Shown: in pieces, positions 37,221 through 49,489 of the stretch
Layout of the letters: each line of letters begins with the position of its first letter
Numbering within the stretch: position 1 is the stretch's first letter
Source: Brachynemurus nebulosus
Lineage: Eukaryota; Arthropoda; Insecta; Neuroptera; Myrmeleontidae
Assembly (NCBI GenBank): GCA_035578155.1
Contig: JAPWDM010000024.1
Location: forward strand, 4,338,961-4,402,960
Reading direction: 5' to 3'
DNA length: 64,000 nucleotides
Program-made: the position numbers and the translations under genes
The notes under the pieces: model-generated
Seen by the model: the letters and a program-made list of their open reading frames with translations, nothing else
Told to the model about the DNA's origin: nothing
Database searches by the model: none

Positions 37221-37772
37221 GTACCCCAGGTGTACCTCACGAATTTCTTTCATTTTGTGATATGGAGGGGTCAGTGTAAAAGTGAACCAAGTACATAATT
37301 TTTTTTTTCTAAAAATGCGTTTAAGGTTTAAGAAATAACAACTCTTTAACGAAAAAGGCACATTTAGAAAAAAAATTTTATGGACTTGGTTCACTTTTAC
37401 ACTGACCCCTCCTTAAAAAAATATTAGATACGTATTCTTTTTTAAGCGCTAACTCGTTGATTTAAGGGGTGAAAATCGCCCTTAAAGTTCAGCTCCAAAA
37501 ACAATTTCTTTAAATATCTCGTAAACTAGTTGTGCCTGTATAAGCGTATTTTTATAAGAAACATCTTGGCATTGCTTTTATTTCAAAATTCTGAATAGTT
37601 TACGAGATATTTAACAAAAAAAATTTTGGGGGTGAATTTTAAGGACGATTTTTATTTTTCACCCCCTTAAATGGACGAGTTAGCACTTAAAAAAGAATAC
37701 GTATCTAAAATTTTTTTAGGTACTCTAACATATCACAAAATAAAAGAAATCGGTGAAGTATACCTGGGGTAA
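37221..37772. repeat. Nested foldback with three pairs of inverted arms
   Basis: The outer arms TACCCCAGGTGTACYTCAC (about 37221-37262 and 37729-37772) enclose two adjacent hairpins. The first has GGAGGGGTCAGTGTAAAAGT (37264-37293) against its complement at 37384-37413. The second has AGATACGTATTCTTTTTTAA (37425-37444) against its complement near 37685-37705. Confidence 0.8.
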
Positions 37773-38189
37773 CTTTCCTGTTAGTGGGGTTCTCCTCTCA
37801 CAGATATGTTGTGGTTTGTGTGTTAGTGAAAATTTATGTACCAAGTCAGAGTCCGGGTAATATTGTCTAAGGGTCTTATAGCCTCTAAAAATTTCGAAAT
37901 TTTACTGCAAATATATATGCACATATTTTTCATAGGTAATATACAAAATGAGTAACGTAGAATTCTGGAATATTCTAATCGTCAACTAGCAGAGATATCA
38001 AAAAAGATACTTCACCATTGAATTGGTCACTAAAAATGAGATTAAGCAGCGCAATTTGACAAAAATTCTAGAATGTTCTATTTAAGAATGATTATAAAAT
38101 TAAGAGCGAAAACTGTGGGCTATTTTACAATACAACAATTTTACAAAAATTGTTTTTTCTTCTTTTCTTCGTCTTTCTTACTAGACCGG

Positions 38190-38216
38190 TTTCGATCACT
38201 CTGTGATCCTCTTCAG
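38190..38216 (-). ncRNA. Hammerhead-like core, Penelope-type relic
   Basis: On the minus strand CTGAAGA (38216-38210) is followed by a 6-bp stem GATCAC/GTGATC with an AGA loop (208-203 with 199-194) and then GAAA (38193-38190), continuing CCGGTCTAG. The core matches CUGANGA-stem II-GAAA exactly and is stronger than the one in the intact Penelope element here. No Penelope ORF is adjacent. Stems I and III are not evident by eye. Confidence 0.5.
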
Positions 38217-38224
38217 TAGTTTTT

Positions 38225-38385
38225 CGCTGAAATAAAAAATTATTAATTACGTACCTAAAAAAAAAAAATACAATAAATTATGTACCTAAAAAAGAAGAGA
38301 AAAAAAATTAAGCACCTAAAAAAGAAAAGAGAAAATACAGATTATTTATGTACCTAAAAAAGAAGAGGAAATAAATTAAGTACCT
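38225..38385. repeat. Tandem repeat with TACCTAAAAAAGAAGAG unit
   Basis: About four to five copies of a 30-40 bp A-rich unit with variable spacing (TTATGTACCTAAAAAAGAAG). It lies next to the hammerhead-like core. Confidence 0.75.
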
Positions 38386-38444
38386 GTTTTATACTCCTGG
38401 TTTGTATTTTCTGTTGAGTTGCCTGTTTCTGATTTCCTGTTTCA

Positions 38445-38545
38445 CAATTTTAATTTCAAATATATAATATATATTTGAAATTAAAATATATATTATATAG
38501 TGTATATATTAAATATATAATATATATTTGAAATTAAAATTGTAA
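38445..38545. repeat. AT-rich nested palindromes
   Basis: CAATTTTAATTTCAAATATA and its reverse complement occur twice in alternating orientation, giving overlapping hairpins just upstream of the tRNA gene. Confidence 0.7.
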
Positions 38546-38625
38546 CTGTTTCTCGAATCAGAGAGAGTACTAATACAGACAGGTGATTGAATGGGTGTCC
38601 GGCTCAGGCACCTGTCGAGCATATA

Positions 38626-38698
38626 GGATCGTTGGTGTAGTGGTTAGCACGCCTGGCTAGTTACCAGGAGATCCTGGGTTCGATTCCCGGCCGATCCG
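38626..38698 (+). tRNA. tRNA-Thr (anticodon AGT)
   Basis: A complete cloverleaf. The acceptor stem GGATCG pairs with CGATCC (38626-38631 with 38692-38697). The D arm is GTGT/GCAC. The anticodon stem CCTGG/CCAGG encloses loop CTAGTTA, giving anticodon AGT. The T arm is CTGGG-TTCGATT-CCCGG. Box A (TGGTGTAGTGG) and box B (GGTTCGATTCC) promoters are intact, and a T-run at about 38703 can terminate RNA polymerase III. The anticodon-to-T-arm part resembles insect tRNA-Thr. The seventh acceptor pair is mismatched. There is no intron. A tRNA-derived repeat is less likely because no second copy is in the window. Confidence 0.88.
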
Positions 38699-38702
38699 GA
38701 TA

Positions 38703-38709
38703 ATTTTTT
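38703..38709 (+). terminator. RNA polymerase III T-run terminator
   Basis: TTTTTT starts five bases after the tRNA discriminator position. Confidence 0.6.
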
Positions 38710-39075
38710 CAATCACTTTGTGATTTTTAATTTACATATGTGGTTTTTGATCATGTTAACCAAGGCAGTCGAGTGCTTAAAGTTTCAGTTTAACTGAACG
38801 ATAAATGAACATATCAATACTGCGTGTGTTGAAATGCAAACAAAAGTTTGTCATACGTAGTAATGTCTCACAAGCACTCGATAATATTTGAAATTTTTTA
38901 AACTATTTTACTACAATATCGTAATAAGGAGCGGATAAAATTGTATCAAATATATCGTTGAACCGCTATCTCACAACAATATAACACATCGGATGCAAAA
39001 CACCCAATCCATGGCATAAAAATTCAAAAAAAAAAATTAAAGGTACATCAAATAACGTTTATATAGTTGTCTCTT

Positions 39076-39965
39076 AAGGAGGACCACTAGTGTGAGCGCC
39101 TGAAAAAAGGTGATTTTTGGAAATTTTTTTAAATAAAACTACTATATGGACTGTTTTAATACTTTAAGGATATATTCGTTGATATATAAAAAATTTATGA
39201 TAAAATTTTTGGACTAAAAAATTGAAAATTCAGTGAATTATTCGCGATCTCCCAAGGCTCCAAAAAAAGTCCCTCCACTGTTGCAGTAATAGTGACCTTC
39301 ACAGTGCATGAAAAAAAAAAACCAAAAAGCCTATTACCCTAGAAAGTATTGTACGTGCCATGAACCTCTATCGAAAAAAAGTTAAAATTTAAGAAAAGTT
39401 TTTAAATAAAGTTTCAAACTTTGCGCGAAAATTTGATGATTTTTGGCCTGCAAAAATTACATTTTTTATTCAGTCGGAAAACTGGAGGTTCATGGCACAA
39501 AGAAACATACATATAGAAAAGAAGCTGCAATAAGAATCAAATCGATCGGATGATTTGTTTTCCAGTTATAACTGCAGCAAATTTTAAAAATGTAGTTTTT
39601 CTTTACCTTACCTTTTAGTTTTAGTCACTGAAAATTTTTACCAAAATTATTTACGATGTACTCACTATAATGGTCATAGTAAAACTAGATGAGTCGTTTA
39701 AATGTGCCAGGGTGTAGCTGCTACACAACATGTGACTAGCAGCCACGTCCAGAAACTGTCGGACTATCAACATTCATACATTTCTCAGTATCTCAAAGTT
39801 AACAATGAAAATCAGAATCCGCTCTTCAGATGGCTGTAACTCAAAAACTGTTTGAGATATGCAATTGAGATTGTAGTATGCTATTTTTAAAGGTATAGAC
39901 CATCGAAACATGCAAAAAAAAAATTTCCAATTTTTTCAAAATTTCACACTAGTGGTCCCCTTTTA
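39076..39965. mobile_element. TIR element with CCACTAGTGTGA ends
   Basis: Left AAGGAGGACCACTAGTGTGA and right TCACACTAGTGGTCCCCTTTT are inverted copies about 890 bp apart. The interior is non-coding and rich in A/T runs. TTAA or TA-like flanks are possible but not clean. Confidence 0.7.
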
Positions 39966-40089
39966 TAGAACAGGAAACTTGTTCTAGCGTAGATCATTCA
40001 ACACATTCATTACATTATATTATACACCCTTAACTGATACTAAAATAAAACCTAACCAATAAACAATAATATAACTGCTCTAGGGACTG

Positions 40090-40213
40090 TTAGCGAATTT
40101 CCAGAATGGAATTCAGCTATTACAGCCACTGTCATGACGCGACCTGAACTCGGGACCATGGCAGAAATTTGTTTTGAGGTCCCTAGGAACCGAAAATAAT
40201 ATTCACTAAAATT

Positions 40214-40253
<40 letters not shown>

Positions 40254-40490
40254 TATATGTGTCCGCACGATAACTCTCGAACGAAATGTCCTAGGTTTAC
40301 GAAATTTGGTGAGAACGTTGGAAGTCGAAAAATCTTGGATGAGTTCTTCAGCCAGACACGTCGGATGCCAGGAACATGGTTTTTGTTCTTGCAAAAAATT
40401 AGTTTTTTGCCAAAATTTCCACTTATTCAAAAATTTTTGCGAAATTTTTTTACACCATTTAAAAGAGAAGAAAAAATTACATAAAAAAGG
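40090..40490. repeat. Composite repeat, copy 1 (module A - AT tract - module B)
   Basis: Module A contains GGAATTCAGCTATTACAG, GTCATGACGCG and GAGGTCCCTAGGAACC. It is joined to a (TA)n tract (40210-40258) and then module B, which begins GTCCGCACGATAACTC and contains CAGCCAGACACGTCGGATGC. The ORFs across it are not credible. Confidence 0.85.
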
Positions 40491-40833
40491 TCTTTAAACT
40501 TTTTTTCTATGTCAACTAGTTTCCGAGAAAAATCTTGTTGTTTAGAATGTGATTATTTTATCGTATAAAGTGTGAATTTTTTCACATTCTAACTAAGTAC
40601 ATATTCCACACAATATGGATATTTTGTATATAACATATATTATACGCATACCATATCCTTTTTGACACGACCACATAATTTTATTGTGATATATGTATAA
40701 GGGTACAAGACCATTTCATTATCCGTACTACCATAATGCGTACGGTTTGTGTGTGTTGTATATACATATACAGTCTACGTGAGAAAATTTTTAAAGTAAA
40801 CAAAGATTTTTATGTAAACAAGTCTTAAATTTT

Positions 40834-41333
<500 letters not shown>

Positions 41334-41442
41334 CAAGAATGGAATTCAGCTATTACAGCCACTGTCATGACGCGACTTAAACCCGGGACCATGGCAGAAA
41401 TTTGTTTTGAGGTCCCTAGGAACCGAAAATAATATTCACTTA
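41334..41442. repeat. Composite repeat, copy 3, module A
   Basis: Module A resumes directly after module B of copy 2 and stops at the foldback that starts at 41443. The matching module B lies at 42759. Confidence 0.85.
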
Positions 41443-42552
41443 AAGGCTATTGGCGGATAAGCATGGGTAGAAATGCCCCCGCACGAATTGTGTTGGTTTT
41501 TTTTCTGCTAACTGCTTTCGATATAAGATTACAATTTACTGAGTTTCAACCCTTAAAAACTCACCCTTTGGGGGTAAAAAATTATTTTTTGAAAATCACA
41601 AAAAATTTATAACTTTTTAGTGGCTTGACGGATTTGGCTGGAATTTTTATATGTTTTAGATACCTCTATAGTGTACCTCAGAAAAAATTATCAGCTTCAA
41701 AAAAAAAATTATAACCCCCCCCCCAAAAAAAAAAAAAAAAAAAATTGTTTAATTTTTCAATATTTTTTTTCATCACCTTGTAGCTATAGTACAATCACCA
41801 AAATTTTTTTGCAGGCTTCCTACTATGACCGATATAATTTTTTCAGATTTTTTCTCCGGGTGCGTCATAGTTAAAAAAAAATAAAATGTCCAAAAAGATT
41901 TTTTTTTCGAAGTTATGTTCGTTGTACAATCACCAAAATATTTCTACAGGCTCCTCACTATGATTAATAGAACATATAATTTTTCCAGAATTTTTTTCCG
42001 GGTGCATCATAGTTAAAAAAATTGAATGTCCGAGAATATTTCTTGGAGATAGGCATAGGCTTCCGGGTACTCAATCGATTGGAAATCGTTTACACATTTT
42101 GAATATGTTCATAAAAACATTTGTGATTGCTTAGTTTTTGAAAAAAAAAATGGTCGACTCAAATCATCAAATTCCGCAATCAGCCAAACACTTTGGTGAA
42201 AAAAATTTTGGTGATTGTACCATAGCTACAAGTTGATGAAAAAAAATATTGAAAAATTAAACAATTTTTTTTTTGGGGGGGGGGGGGTTATAATTTTTTT
42301 TTTAAGTTGATAATTTTTTCTGAGGTACACTATAGAGGTATCTAAAACATAAAAATTCCAGCCAAATCCGTCAAGCCACTAAAAAGTTATAAATTTTTTG
42401 TGATTTTCAAAAAATAATTTTTTACCCCCAAAGGGTGAGTTTTTAAGGGTTGAAACTCAGTAAATTGTAATCTTATATCGAAAGCAGTTAGCAGAAAAAA
42501 AACCAACACAATTCGTGCGGGGGTATTTCTACTCATGCTTATCCGCCAATAG

Positions 42553-42556
<4 letters not shown>
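41443..42556. mobile_element. Foldback element, 1.1 kb, inserted inside composite repeat copy 3
   Basis: Long arms (about 41443-41805 and 42190-42556; coordinates sum to 83999) begin AAGGCTATTGGCGGATAAGC. The loop carries two diverged copies of a CAATCACCAAAAT motif. A partial end of the same family lies at 47582-47637. It sits exactly between module A and the (TA)n tract. Confidence 0.85.
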
Positions 42557-42648
<92 letters not shown>

Positions 42649-42657
42649 ATATATATG

Positions 42658-42696
<39 letters not shown>

Positions 42697-42713
42697 TTAT
42701 ATATATATATATT

Positions 42714-42758
<45 letters not shown>
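42557..42758. repeat. (TA)n microsatellite, about 200 bp
   Basis: TA repeats with scattered CATA, GTAT and TTTA interruptions. It follows the foldback end directly. Confidence 0.97.
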
Positions 42759-42761
<3 letters not shown>

Positions 42762-42985
42762 CGCACGATAACTCTCGAACGAATTATCCAATTTTTACGA
42801 AACTTGGTGAGCACATTGGAAGTCCCAAACCCTTGGATGAGTTCGTCAGCCAGACACGTCGGATGCCAGGAACATGGTTTTTGTTCTAGCAAAAAATTAG
42901 TTTTTTGCCAAAATTTCCACTTATTCAAAAATTTTTGCGAAATTTTTTTACACCACTTAAAAGAGAAGAAAAAATTACATAAAAT
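42759..42985. repeat. Composite repeat, copy 3, module B
   Basis: Begins CCGCACGATAACTCTCGAAC and runs to AAAAATTACATAAAA, closely matching 40261-40480. It completes the copy split by the foldback. Confidence 0.85.
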
Positions 42986-43525
42986 ACCCCTGTCGCAGCA
43001 TCCTGCATAACATAGCGAATTTCCATATACAAAAGTACGCTTTTCTCGGAAACTAGTTGATATAGAGTAATTGTAAATAAAAAATACCCCTGTCGCAGCA
43101 TCCTGCATAACATAGCGAATTTCCATTTACAAAAGTACGTTTTTCTCGGAAACTAGTTGATATAGAGTAATTGTAAATAAAAAAAAAACCTTCTTTATGT
43201 GATTTTTCCGCCTCATTCCGCCAAATTTTTTTCACGAAAAATGTCCAAAACCCCGTAAACGTTTTCACGAAATTTCTTAAAAATAAGATGTTTCGTTCTT
43301 GAGTTATCGTGCGGACACATTTATATATATGTTTACTAAGTGTCCGCACGATAGCTCAAGAACGAAACATCTTATTTTTAAGAAATTTCGTGAAAACGTT
43401 TACGGGGTTTTGGACATTTTTCGTGAAAAAAATTTGGCGGAATGAGGCGGAAAAATCACATAAAGAAGGTTTTTTTTTAAATGGAAATTCGCTATGTTAT
43501 GCAGGATGCTGCGACAGGGGTATTT
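42983..43525. repeat. Tandem units leading into a long hairpin (hairpin 1)
   Basis: Two tandem units starting AATACCCCTGTCGCAGCAT (42983 and 43082) run into an arm that ends TCGTGCGGACAC near 43318. The complementary arm starts GTGTCCGCACGAT at 43340 and runs to about 43525. The loop is about 20 bp. Arms are more than 95% alike by eye. Confidence 0.9.
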
Positions 43526-43787
43526 TTTTTTTGTTCAATTTGTTTATAAATAAAATTGGGGAATTAAGCATAAAAATCAGTCTTATTTTTGAAGAAGTAA
43601 GCAATAAAATTGTTCTGATTATTTTTTAACCGCTGTTTGATTAGGTACTCGTAAAACTATTTGAAATCATTTCTTTAGATAAAAATTAACTGTATGTGGT
43701 CAGCTTTAGAGCATATTAATAATATAACTGGATTAGTAATGAAATGTTGACTTTTTTCCTGTATTTACGGTACTTAAACAAATTATA

Positions 43788-44276
43788 AAATACCCCTGTC
43801 GCAGCATCCTGCATAACATAGCGAATTTCCATTTACAAAAGTACGTTTTTCTCGGAAACTAGTTGATATAGAGTAATTGTAAATAAAAAAAAACCTTCTT
43901 TATGTGATTTTTCCGCCTCATTCCGCCAAACTTTTTTCACGAAAAATGTCCAAAACCCCGTAAACGTTTTAACGAAATTTCTTAAAAATAAGATGTTTCG
44001 TTCTTGAGCTATCGTGCGGACACTTAGTAAACATATATATAAATGTGTCCGCACGATAACTCAAGAACGAAACATCTTATTTTTAAGAAATTTCGTGAAA
44101 ACGTTTACGGGGTTTTGGACATTATTCGTGAAAAAAATTTGGCGGAATGAGGCGGAAAAATCACATAAAGGTTTTTTTTTATTTACAATTACTCTATATC
44201 AACTAGTTTCCGAGAAAAACGTACTTTTGTAAATGGAAATTCGCTATGTTATGCAGGATGCTGCGACAGGGGTATT
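43788..44276. repeat. Long hairpin 2, inverted relative to hairpin 1
   Basis: Arms 43788-44022 and 44046-44276 are complementary over about 230 bp, with the same TACCCCTGTCGCAGC outer ends. The loop is the reverse complement of the loop of hairpin 1 (TTTATATATATGTTTACTAA), so the pair forms a palindrome of palindromes. Confidence 0.9.
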
Positions 44277-44716
44277 TTTATATTAACCACAGTATTCTTG
44301 CTTTAATGATAAGGGTAACCAATATATTATGAACATGTACAAATGCACATACATACGCCTTTATAAAAAATATCTATGTTTTCATCAAAATAAAATTGTA
44401 TCATCCATTTGTCCATGAACTTTTTTTAACCATTATACAACGATATATCAAATACCTACTATAAATATGCCACATGTCAAAAATATCTTTCCGCGTATAC
44501 GAAAAATGATAGAAATGAAAGAAATAAATCTCGTTTCCAATTAAGCGAAAATATCTTAGCACTAACCGATAACATTTTTTACCCACATTTTGAAATTCCA
44601 ACTCAAAAACAAATATAATATACAATAGATACAATAGAGATAAAATTTTTATATTCAGACAGTCAGGCACAATCTAAAAAACAACAGTGATCTAAGGAGT
44701 TACATCACTTTGGGGA

Positions 44717-44721
<5 letters not shown>

Positions 44722-44757
<36 letters not shown>
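44722..44757. repeat. Poly-T tract
   Basis: About 35 consecutive T residues. It may be the tail of a minus-strand retrocopy, but no body is recognisable. Confidence 0.95.
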
Positions 44758-44760
<3 letters not shown>

Positions 44761-45379
44761 GGCAGGCATTTCAACATTTCTAGAATGACATTCCAAACGA
44801 ATTATGACTGCGAAAATATCTTAAAAATCGTTTTAAATTCGATTTCTGAAACTACTCCGAGCGGTTGAAAATCGAAGTTCGATCAATAAGTTGTTTTCAT
44901 TAATATTAATAGATTTGAGCATTACTTTATGGTATTCCATATTTGTAAATAATAAACAAATATTTTACTTTGCAAAAATACCATTTTTATTCCATTGTTT
45001 TCATTACTTTATTCCATTGCCTTATTTCGTTATATTTACCTACTATATATTTACATAAATAACTCAAAAACGATAGATTCAAACACCGATTTACTTAAAA
45101 TGTACCTGTAGCTTATTAGATAGATTACGTTTGATAGTACACAAAATTTTTGAAATTAGTGTACATACATTAGAGTACGTTGCACTTGACGACGACAACG
45201 ATCGCAACATGTCTCAATCCGTTCCACTAGGCTACCGCGATGGGTTTGATCGAGCTACAAACGTCATTAATACGTCATCAGTTACGTCATTACTGGCGAC
45301 CATTTCAACGACCGTATTTCTTATGTGAATCGTGGCGGTCGCTGTCATTATTTTTTGGTTATCATTTGTCATCTGTTTT

Positions 45380-45891
45380 CATGGGCGTACCCAGGATCAA
45401 AACCAGAGGGGGGCAAACAATGGTAAGTTAGGCTGTAACTAGGGATGGCGCCCTTTCAAAAATAATCGGTTTTCGGTTATTTCGGTTTATTTTATGTTCG
45501 GTTTAACCTTACGGTTATATCCGCTCAAAATCCGCTCAAATTTTTTTTTTTTTTAGAAAAAACAACACTTTTAAACAAAAATTTTCATTTTACAATTAAC
45601 TATATTTATTTTTAAACGATGGTATTTTTCGTGCCGTAAAAACCACAATTATCTAAATGTATTAGAATTTAAAAAAAAAATTATTTTAAAAAAAATTTAA
45701 AAAAAAAATTAAAAAATTAAATTTAAAAAAAATTTGTTCTTAATAAAAACAAATTATCAGACAAACATAAATTTTTAATCACTCTACCTAATTTTGTTTC
45801 GTTTTATCACTTTACAACAATTTAATTTTTTTTTTTTTTGCTTCTAGGGGGGGCAGCTGCCTCTCTCTGCCCCTCGCTGGGTGCGCCCATG
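45380..45891. mobile_element. Non-autonomous hAT-like element, 512 bp, 8-bp duplication
   Basis: Termini CATGGGCGTACCCAG and (reverse complement) CATGGGCGCACCCAG are flanked by perfect 8-bp duplications TCTGTTTT at 45372-45379 and 45892-45899. Short CA-starting TIRs with 8-bp duplications are typical of hAT elements. The interior is A/T-rich and non-coding. Confidence 0.85.
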
Positions 45892-45957
45892 TCTGTTTTC
45901 ATTACTCATTTTGTTACTTTTGTAATTTTTGCTATTATTCATAATTGTTTTGTAAAA

Positions 45958-46045
45958 ATGGAGAAAATTAGTTTGTACAATTTTGAATGTGACACGTTAG
46001 TTGAAATAGAAGCATCACCAGATGATATTAGACGTGCAGAAAATG
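45958..46045 (+). CDS. Possible first coding exon (29 codons)
   Basis: ATG at 45958 opens MEKISLYNFECDTLVEIEAS and reaches a strong donor G|GTAAGT at 46046. No downstream exon was identified before the repeats that start at 46193. It may be a host exon whose partner exons lie outside the nested insertions, or chance. Confidence 0.25.
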
Positions 46046-46378
46046 GTAAGTAAAATAGATATTTACAAATTAATAAAATTCGTCAAGTGCGTGTTTGACA
46101 CGCACTAAGTAATATCGTCTCACATCAAAATCGGTTCAGTAGTTTCAGAGTTTATCCTAGACAAACATTGTGACATGAGATTTTTATATTATATCTTATT
46201 TACTGCTAATCCCACTTCGCATTTTTAAAGTATTTTAGGGGTTAGTTTCTAAAATAGTTTTGCCATTATTTTATAATTTAGCCTTTAAGTATTTTGAATT
46301 ACAACAATTTTTTATGAACTTTACGGTGAAATTATAATCTCACGGTATATATAGGTATATATATTTGGTAGAATACTG

Positions 46379-47003
46379 TTTTAAAGTCTTTTTCGAGTAC
46401 GAGGAAGCTGTCTGCTACACCCCATTGGCAGCGTTTTTTCATTTTTACCGTGGAAAAATAAGTTAGAATAGATTTTTACAACGAAAAATACGCTGCCAAT
46501 GGGGTGTAGCACACAGCTTCCTCGTGGATAAGTTACAATAATATATGTGAAACCCTTTTCGTTACTCGGTTGCGCTCTATGAAAAATAATTATACCCTAT
46601 TTCAAATACAATTGATCATGAGTTAAAGTTAAAAAATTAAATAATTCTTATACTGAAAATAAATCAATCGTCTATTCTTTTCTAAAAACAAACTGCAATT
46701 TTGATGATGAACGAGAACGAGATAAAGCCAAGGAAACGGAAATTATTTAAATTCATAAGTGACGAAGTATGGTTAAATTTAAGTGAAATGGACCATAAAT
46801 AAATGTCACAAAAACTACAAAAATAACTTTTTTGTGTGTATTTCTGCAAAACAAACCAGGTTTAGCAATTGTTTTCAAAAAAGTCCAATCAAATAACGCA
46901 ACAAAAATACATATTTTTAAAAACCTTACATCTAAACATTATAAAATACGCTGCCAATGGGGTGTGGCACACAGCTTCCTCGTATTCGTAAAAGACTTTA
47001 AAT
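46379..47003. repeat. Foldback with GAGGAAGCTGTGTGCTACAC arms
   Basis: The arm at 46379-46435 is inverted at 46488-46527 and again at 46941-47003, with core ACGCTGCCAATGGGGTGT. The third copy shares the longest outer match (AAAGTCTTTT). Confidence 0.75.
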
Positions 47004-47581
47004 ATGCCGTATATTATATATATATTATATGTACCATCAGTTGGGGCGAACCGAGACAGTAGGGGCGAATCTAGACAGAGCTGCCTCTCGATATTTCTTC
47101 GTCAGTGTTATGACCGCACAAGGTCATAGATCAATTTATGCTACTGAATTTTGTCAGTTATGAGTTAGTCATCAAAGAAAAGCGGTGAACGTGACATCTT
47201 TGTATTTTGTTATTTTACAGGCGCATTGTTTATAATTTTTAAAAATAACGCGCGTTTTGAAATCTTTTAAAGAAACTGTTGTATAAAAAAAAGTTATATA
47301 TATAAAGTAGGGACTCGCAACAAAATGTTTGGCGTTTTTTTGACAATATATGTACCAAAAATGAAAGCTGTATTGTGCTTAATTTTTTTTTATAGATTGG
47401 TTAATAAAAAACGCCGTGAGCAGCGGGGCCCCATCACGGTAGTCGAATTTTTCCCTTCATCTTCGGTATTGAATGTCTACAAGCGAAATGTGATTGAGAG
47501 TCTACAAGCGATTTGTCATTTTGCGGTGGTTTCAAAACTGATGATGAGTGTCCGGCTGATCGGGGCTTTAAAGAGAATTTA

Positions 47582-47637
47582 TCAACACAATTCGTACGAG
47601 GGCATTCCTACCCATGCTTATCCGCCAATTGCCTTTG
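47582..47637. repeat. Terminal fragment of the 41.4-kb foldback family
   Basis: CACAATTCGTACGAGGGCAT and CATGCTTATCCGCCAATTGCC match the outer end of the foldback at 42500-42556. Confidence 0.7.
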
Positions 47638-47979
47638 TGTTTTATTTTTAAATATTAAAAAAGGACCTTAAATAGTAAACTGGAAGGCCTTTATGAAGAT
47701 ATTTTTTTTATTCCCAAAAAAATCCAAAATTTCTATTTTATAAATAAATATCCAAAATTCCTACTTTATAAATAAACAGTGACTTTGATAACATTTTTAA
47801 ATTACTTAATATTTATGTATTGCTTTTGTTACAAAAGTACGTTCATTTTTTTTTTCAATTTTTAAAATTGCTATACGCCTGCTTGTATTAAAATAATATT
47901 AAAGCATTTAAAACACATTTAACAATACCATTGTATTCCGATGTAAAAATGGGAGAAATGGGGGAAAAAGTAATGTGGA

Positions 47980-48540
47980 ATCCCTAAAAGGCACTAGCTG
48001 GATACTAACTCAATACACGTACAAAATTTCAGCCCTCTAGTTTTCCTTAGAGAGTCTCTAGACGTGTTAGAAAAAAAGCAAAAAAATCAAAGAAATATGG
48101 TCGTAAAAATCGTGAGAGTAAAGGTTAAAAGTTGAAACCTCCAAAAAGCAGTGGCTGGCTATTAACTTAACCTGTACACAAAGTTTCAGCCCTCTAGGTT
48201 CACATGGGGAGATTTTGACCCGAACGAAACTGTCAAAAAACAAGAAAAATCATGTTCTTTTTGGTATAAAAATTGTGGGTGTAAGGGTAAAAAGTCGTGA
48301 CCCCCAAAAGGCACCCCCTTGATACTAACTTAAACCGAATACAAAATTTCAGCCCTCTGGGTTTATTGGGGTGACCTGTGCGAGTGGTACAAACTTCGAA
48401 AACGTCGAAAAAGCATGAAATTGTAGCTTAAAAATGAGGGGGGTGGGGGTAAAATATTGAAACCTTCAAAAAGCACAACCTAGGTATGAACTCCATCAAC
48501 ATACCAAATTTCAACCCTCTACGTTAATTCTGGGGGGCTG
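47980..48540. repeat. Tandem repeat, four or so diverged copies of ~140-180 bp
   Basis: Each copy has an AAAGGCAC or AAAAGCA start, GATACTAACT, then ACAAAATTTCAGCCCTCT, and ends in GTAAAGGTTAAAA-like sequence. Non-coding, inside the pogo element. Confidence 0.8.
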
Positions 48541-48846
48541 GGGACGTGTTAGATCCAGCGAAAATCGTTTTTTCCCCCTCTACTCCCTCCAAATCATCCT
48601 ATGAAGCTGAATTTTGGATATATTGTAGATAATTGACCGAAACATTATTTCCAACCGGTTTGGAAAATTTTTATTGCTTTTCCGCCCCCCACCACCCCCT
48701 TAAATGTTGGGTCGGATCCAAAATTTCCCCAAAATTTGACCAAACTTTGATAGTATTGTTGTGCATCGGAGTGAGCCCCATTTACCAAATTTGAGCTCTT
48801 AACTTCCATAGGGGGGCGCTACACATATTAAAAGGTAGCGGGAAAA

Positions 48847-48852
<6 letters not shown>

Positions 48853-48893
<41 letters not shown>
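48853..48893. repeat. (TA)n microsatellite
   Basis: About 20 TA units. Confidence 0.97.
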
Positions 48894-48896
<3 letters not shown>

Positions 48897-49054
48897 CATT
48901 TTTTTTCTACATATTCGTGTTCTACGGGTCCGAAAACGGATAGCGCCCCTACTCTCGCCTCTCGCCGTTCTTATCGTATAGGCTGTATAAGTCTAATTTT
49001 TTCAAGGAAAAATTCGACTAAAAATTGTCTATAGGTGAGGCGAATTCATACACA

Positions 49055-49489
49055 ATGTTGCGTCAGTATAAAAAGAAAGTGGGTATAAACTACATAAACT
49101 GTAATGAAGATAACATAAAATGGGGTATTTTGGACAGAGGCGCAACAACCAGGGGGGTCCGGACCCCTAAAATTACCTGGAAATTTTCCTTCAATTTATT
49201 TTATTTCTATTAAAAAGTAAAATTTTTAGTGGTTTACTAATATTTTTTATTTGAAAATCAAATTTTCGGAGACGACATTTTATTACAACATTTTCCATTG
49301 TTATTGGAGAACTGCGTTATCAAAAAATTTGATAATTTAAATTTTTGTTGGACCCCCTCTAGATATGTAGTTGTTGCGCCCCTGCTTTCCGATATTAAAA
49401 ATAAAAAAAAATCGCTCAGACAAGTTGCTGAATATTTCCATGTTCCCAAATCGACCTTGCATGATAGACTCAAAGGCAAATCGCAATAA
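49055..49489 (+). pseudogene. pogo transposase N-terminal region split by a MITE
   Basis: The part before the insertion encodes MLRQYKKKV...NEDNIKW, the start expected of a pogo/Tigger transposase. The part after it encodes SLRQVAEYFHVPKSTLHDRL, a Psq-type helix-turn-helix with the family hallmark VPKSTL. A 250-bp hAT-like MITE (49135-49384) separates the halves. No catalytic domain follows. Confidence 0.75.
49135..49384. mobile_element. hAT-like MITE, 250 bp, inserted in the pogo ORF
   Basis: Ends CAGAGGCGCAACAAC and (reverse complement) CAGGGGCGCAACAAC. The flanking 8-mers ATTTTGGA and CTTTCCGA match at five of eight positions, consistent with an aged duplication. Inner GGGGTCC/GGACCCC arms are also inverted. 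Confidence 0.75.

Noticed and set aside
43053..44232. Four similar ORFs in the hairpins (RTITQERNILFLRNF type)
   Set aside because: They are the same repeat arm read in each orientation. The frame is short, unlinked to any start context, and runs through palindromic repeat DNA.
44723..44757. Poly-T as the tail of a processed retrocopy
   Set aside because: No retrocopy body, target duplication or coding similarity was found beside it.
47325..47651. 108-codon ORF
   Set aside because: It crosses into the terminal fragment of the 41.4-kb foldback family at 47582 and lies inside the decayed pogo element.
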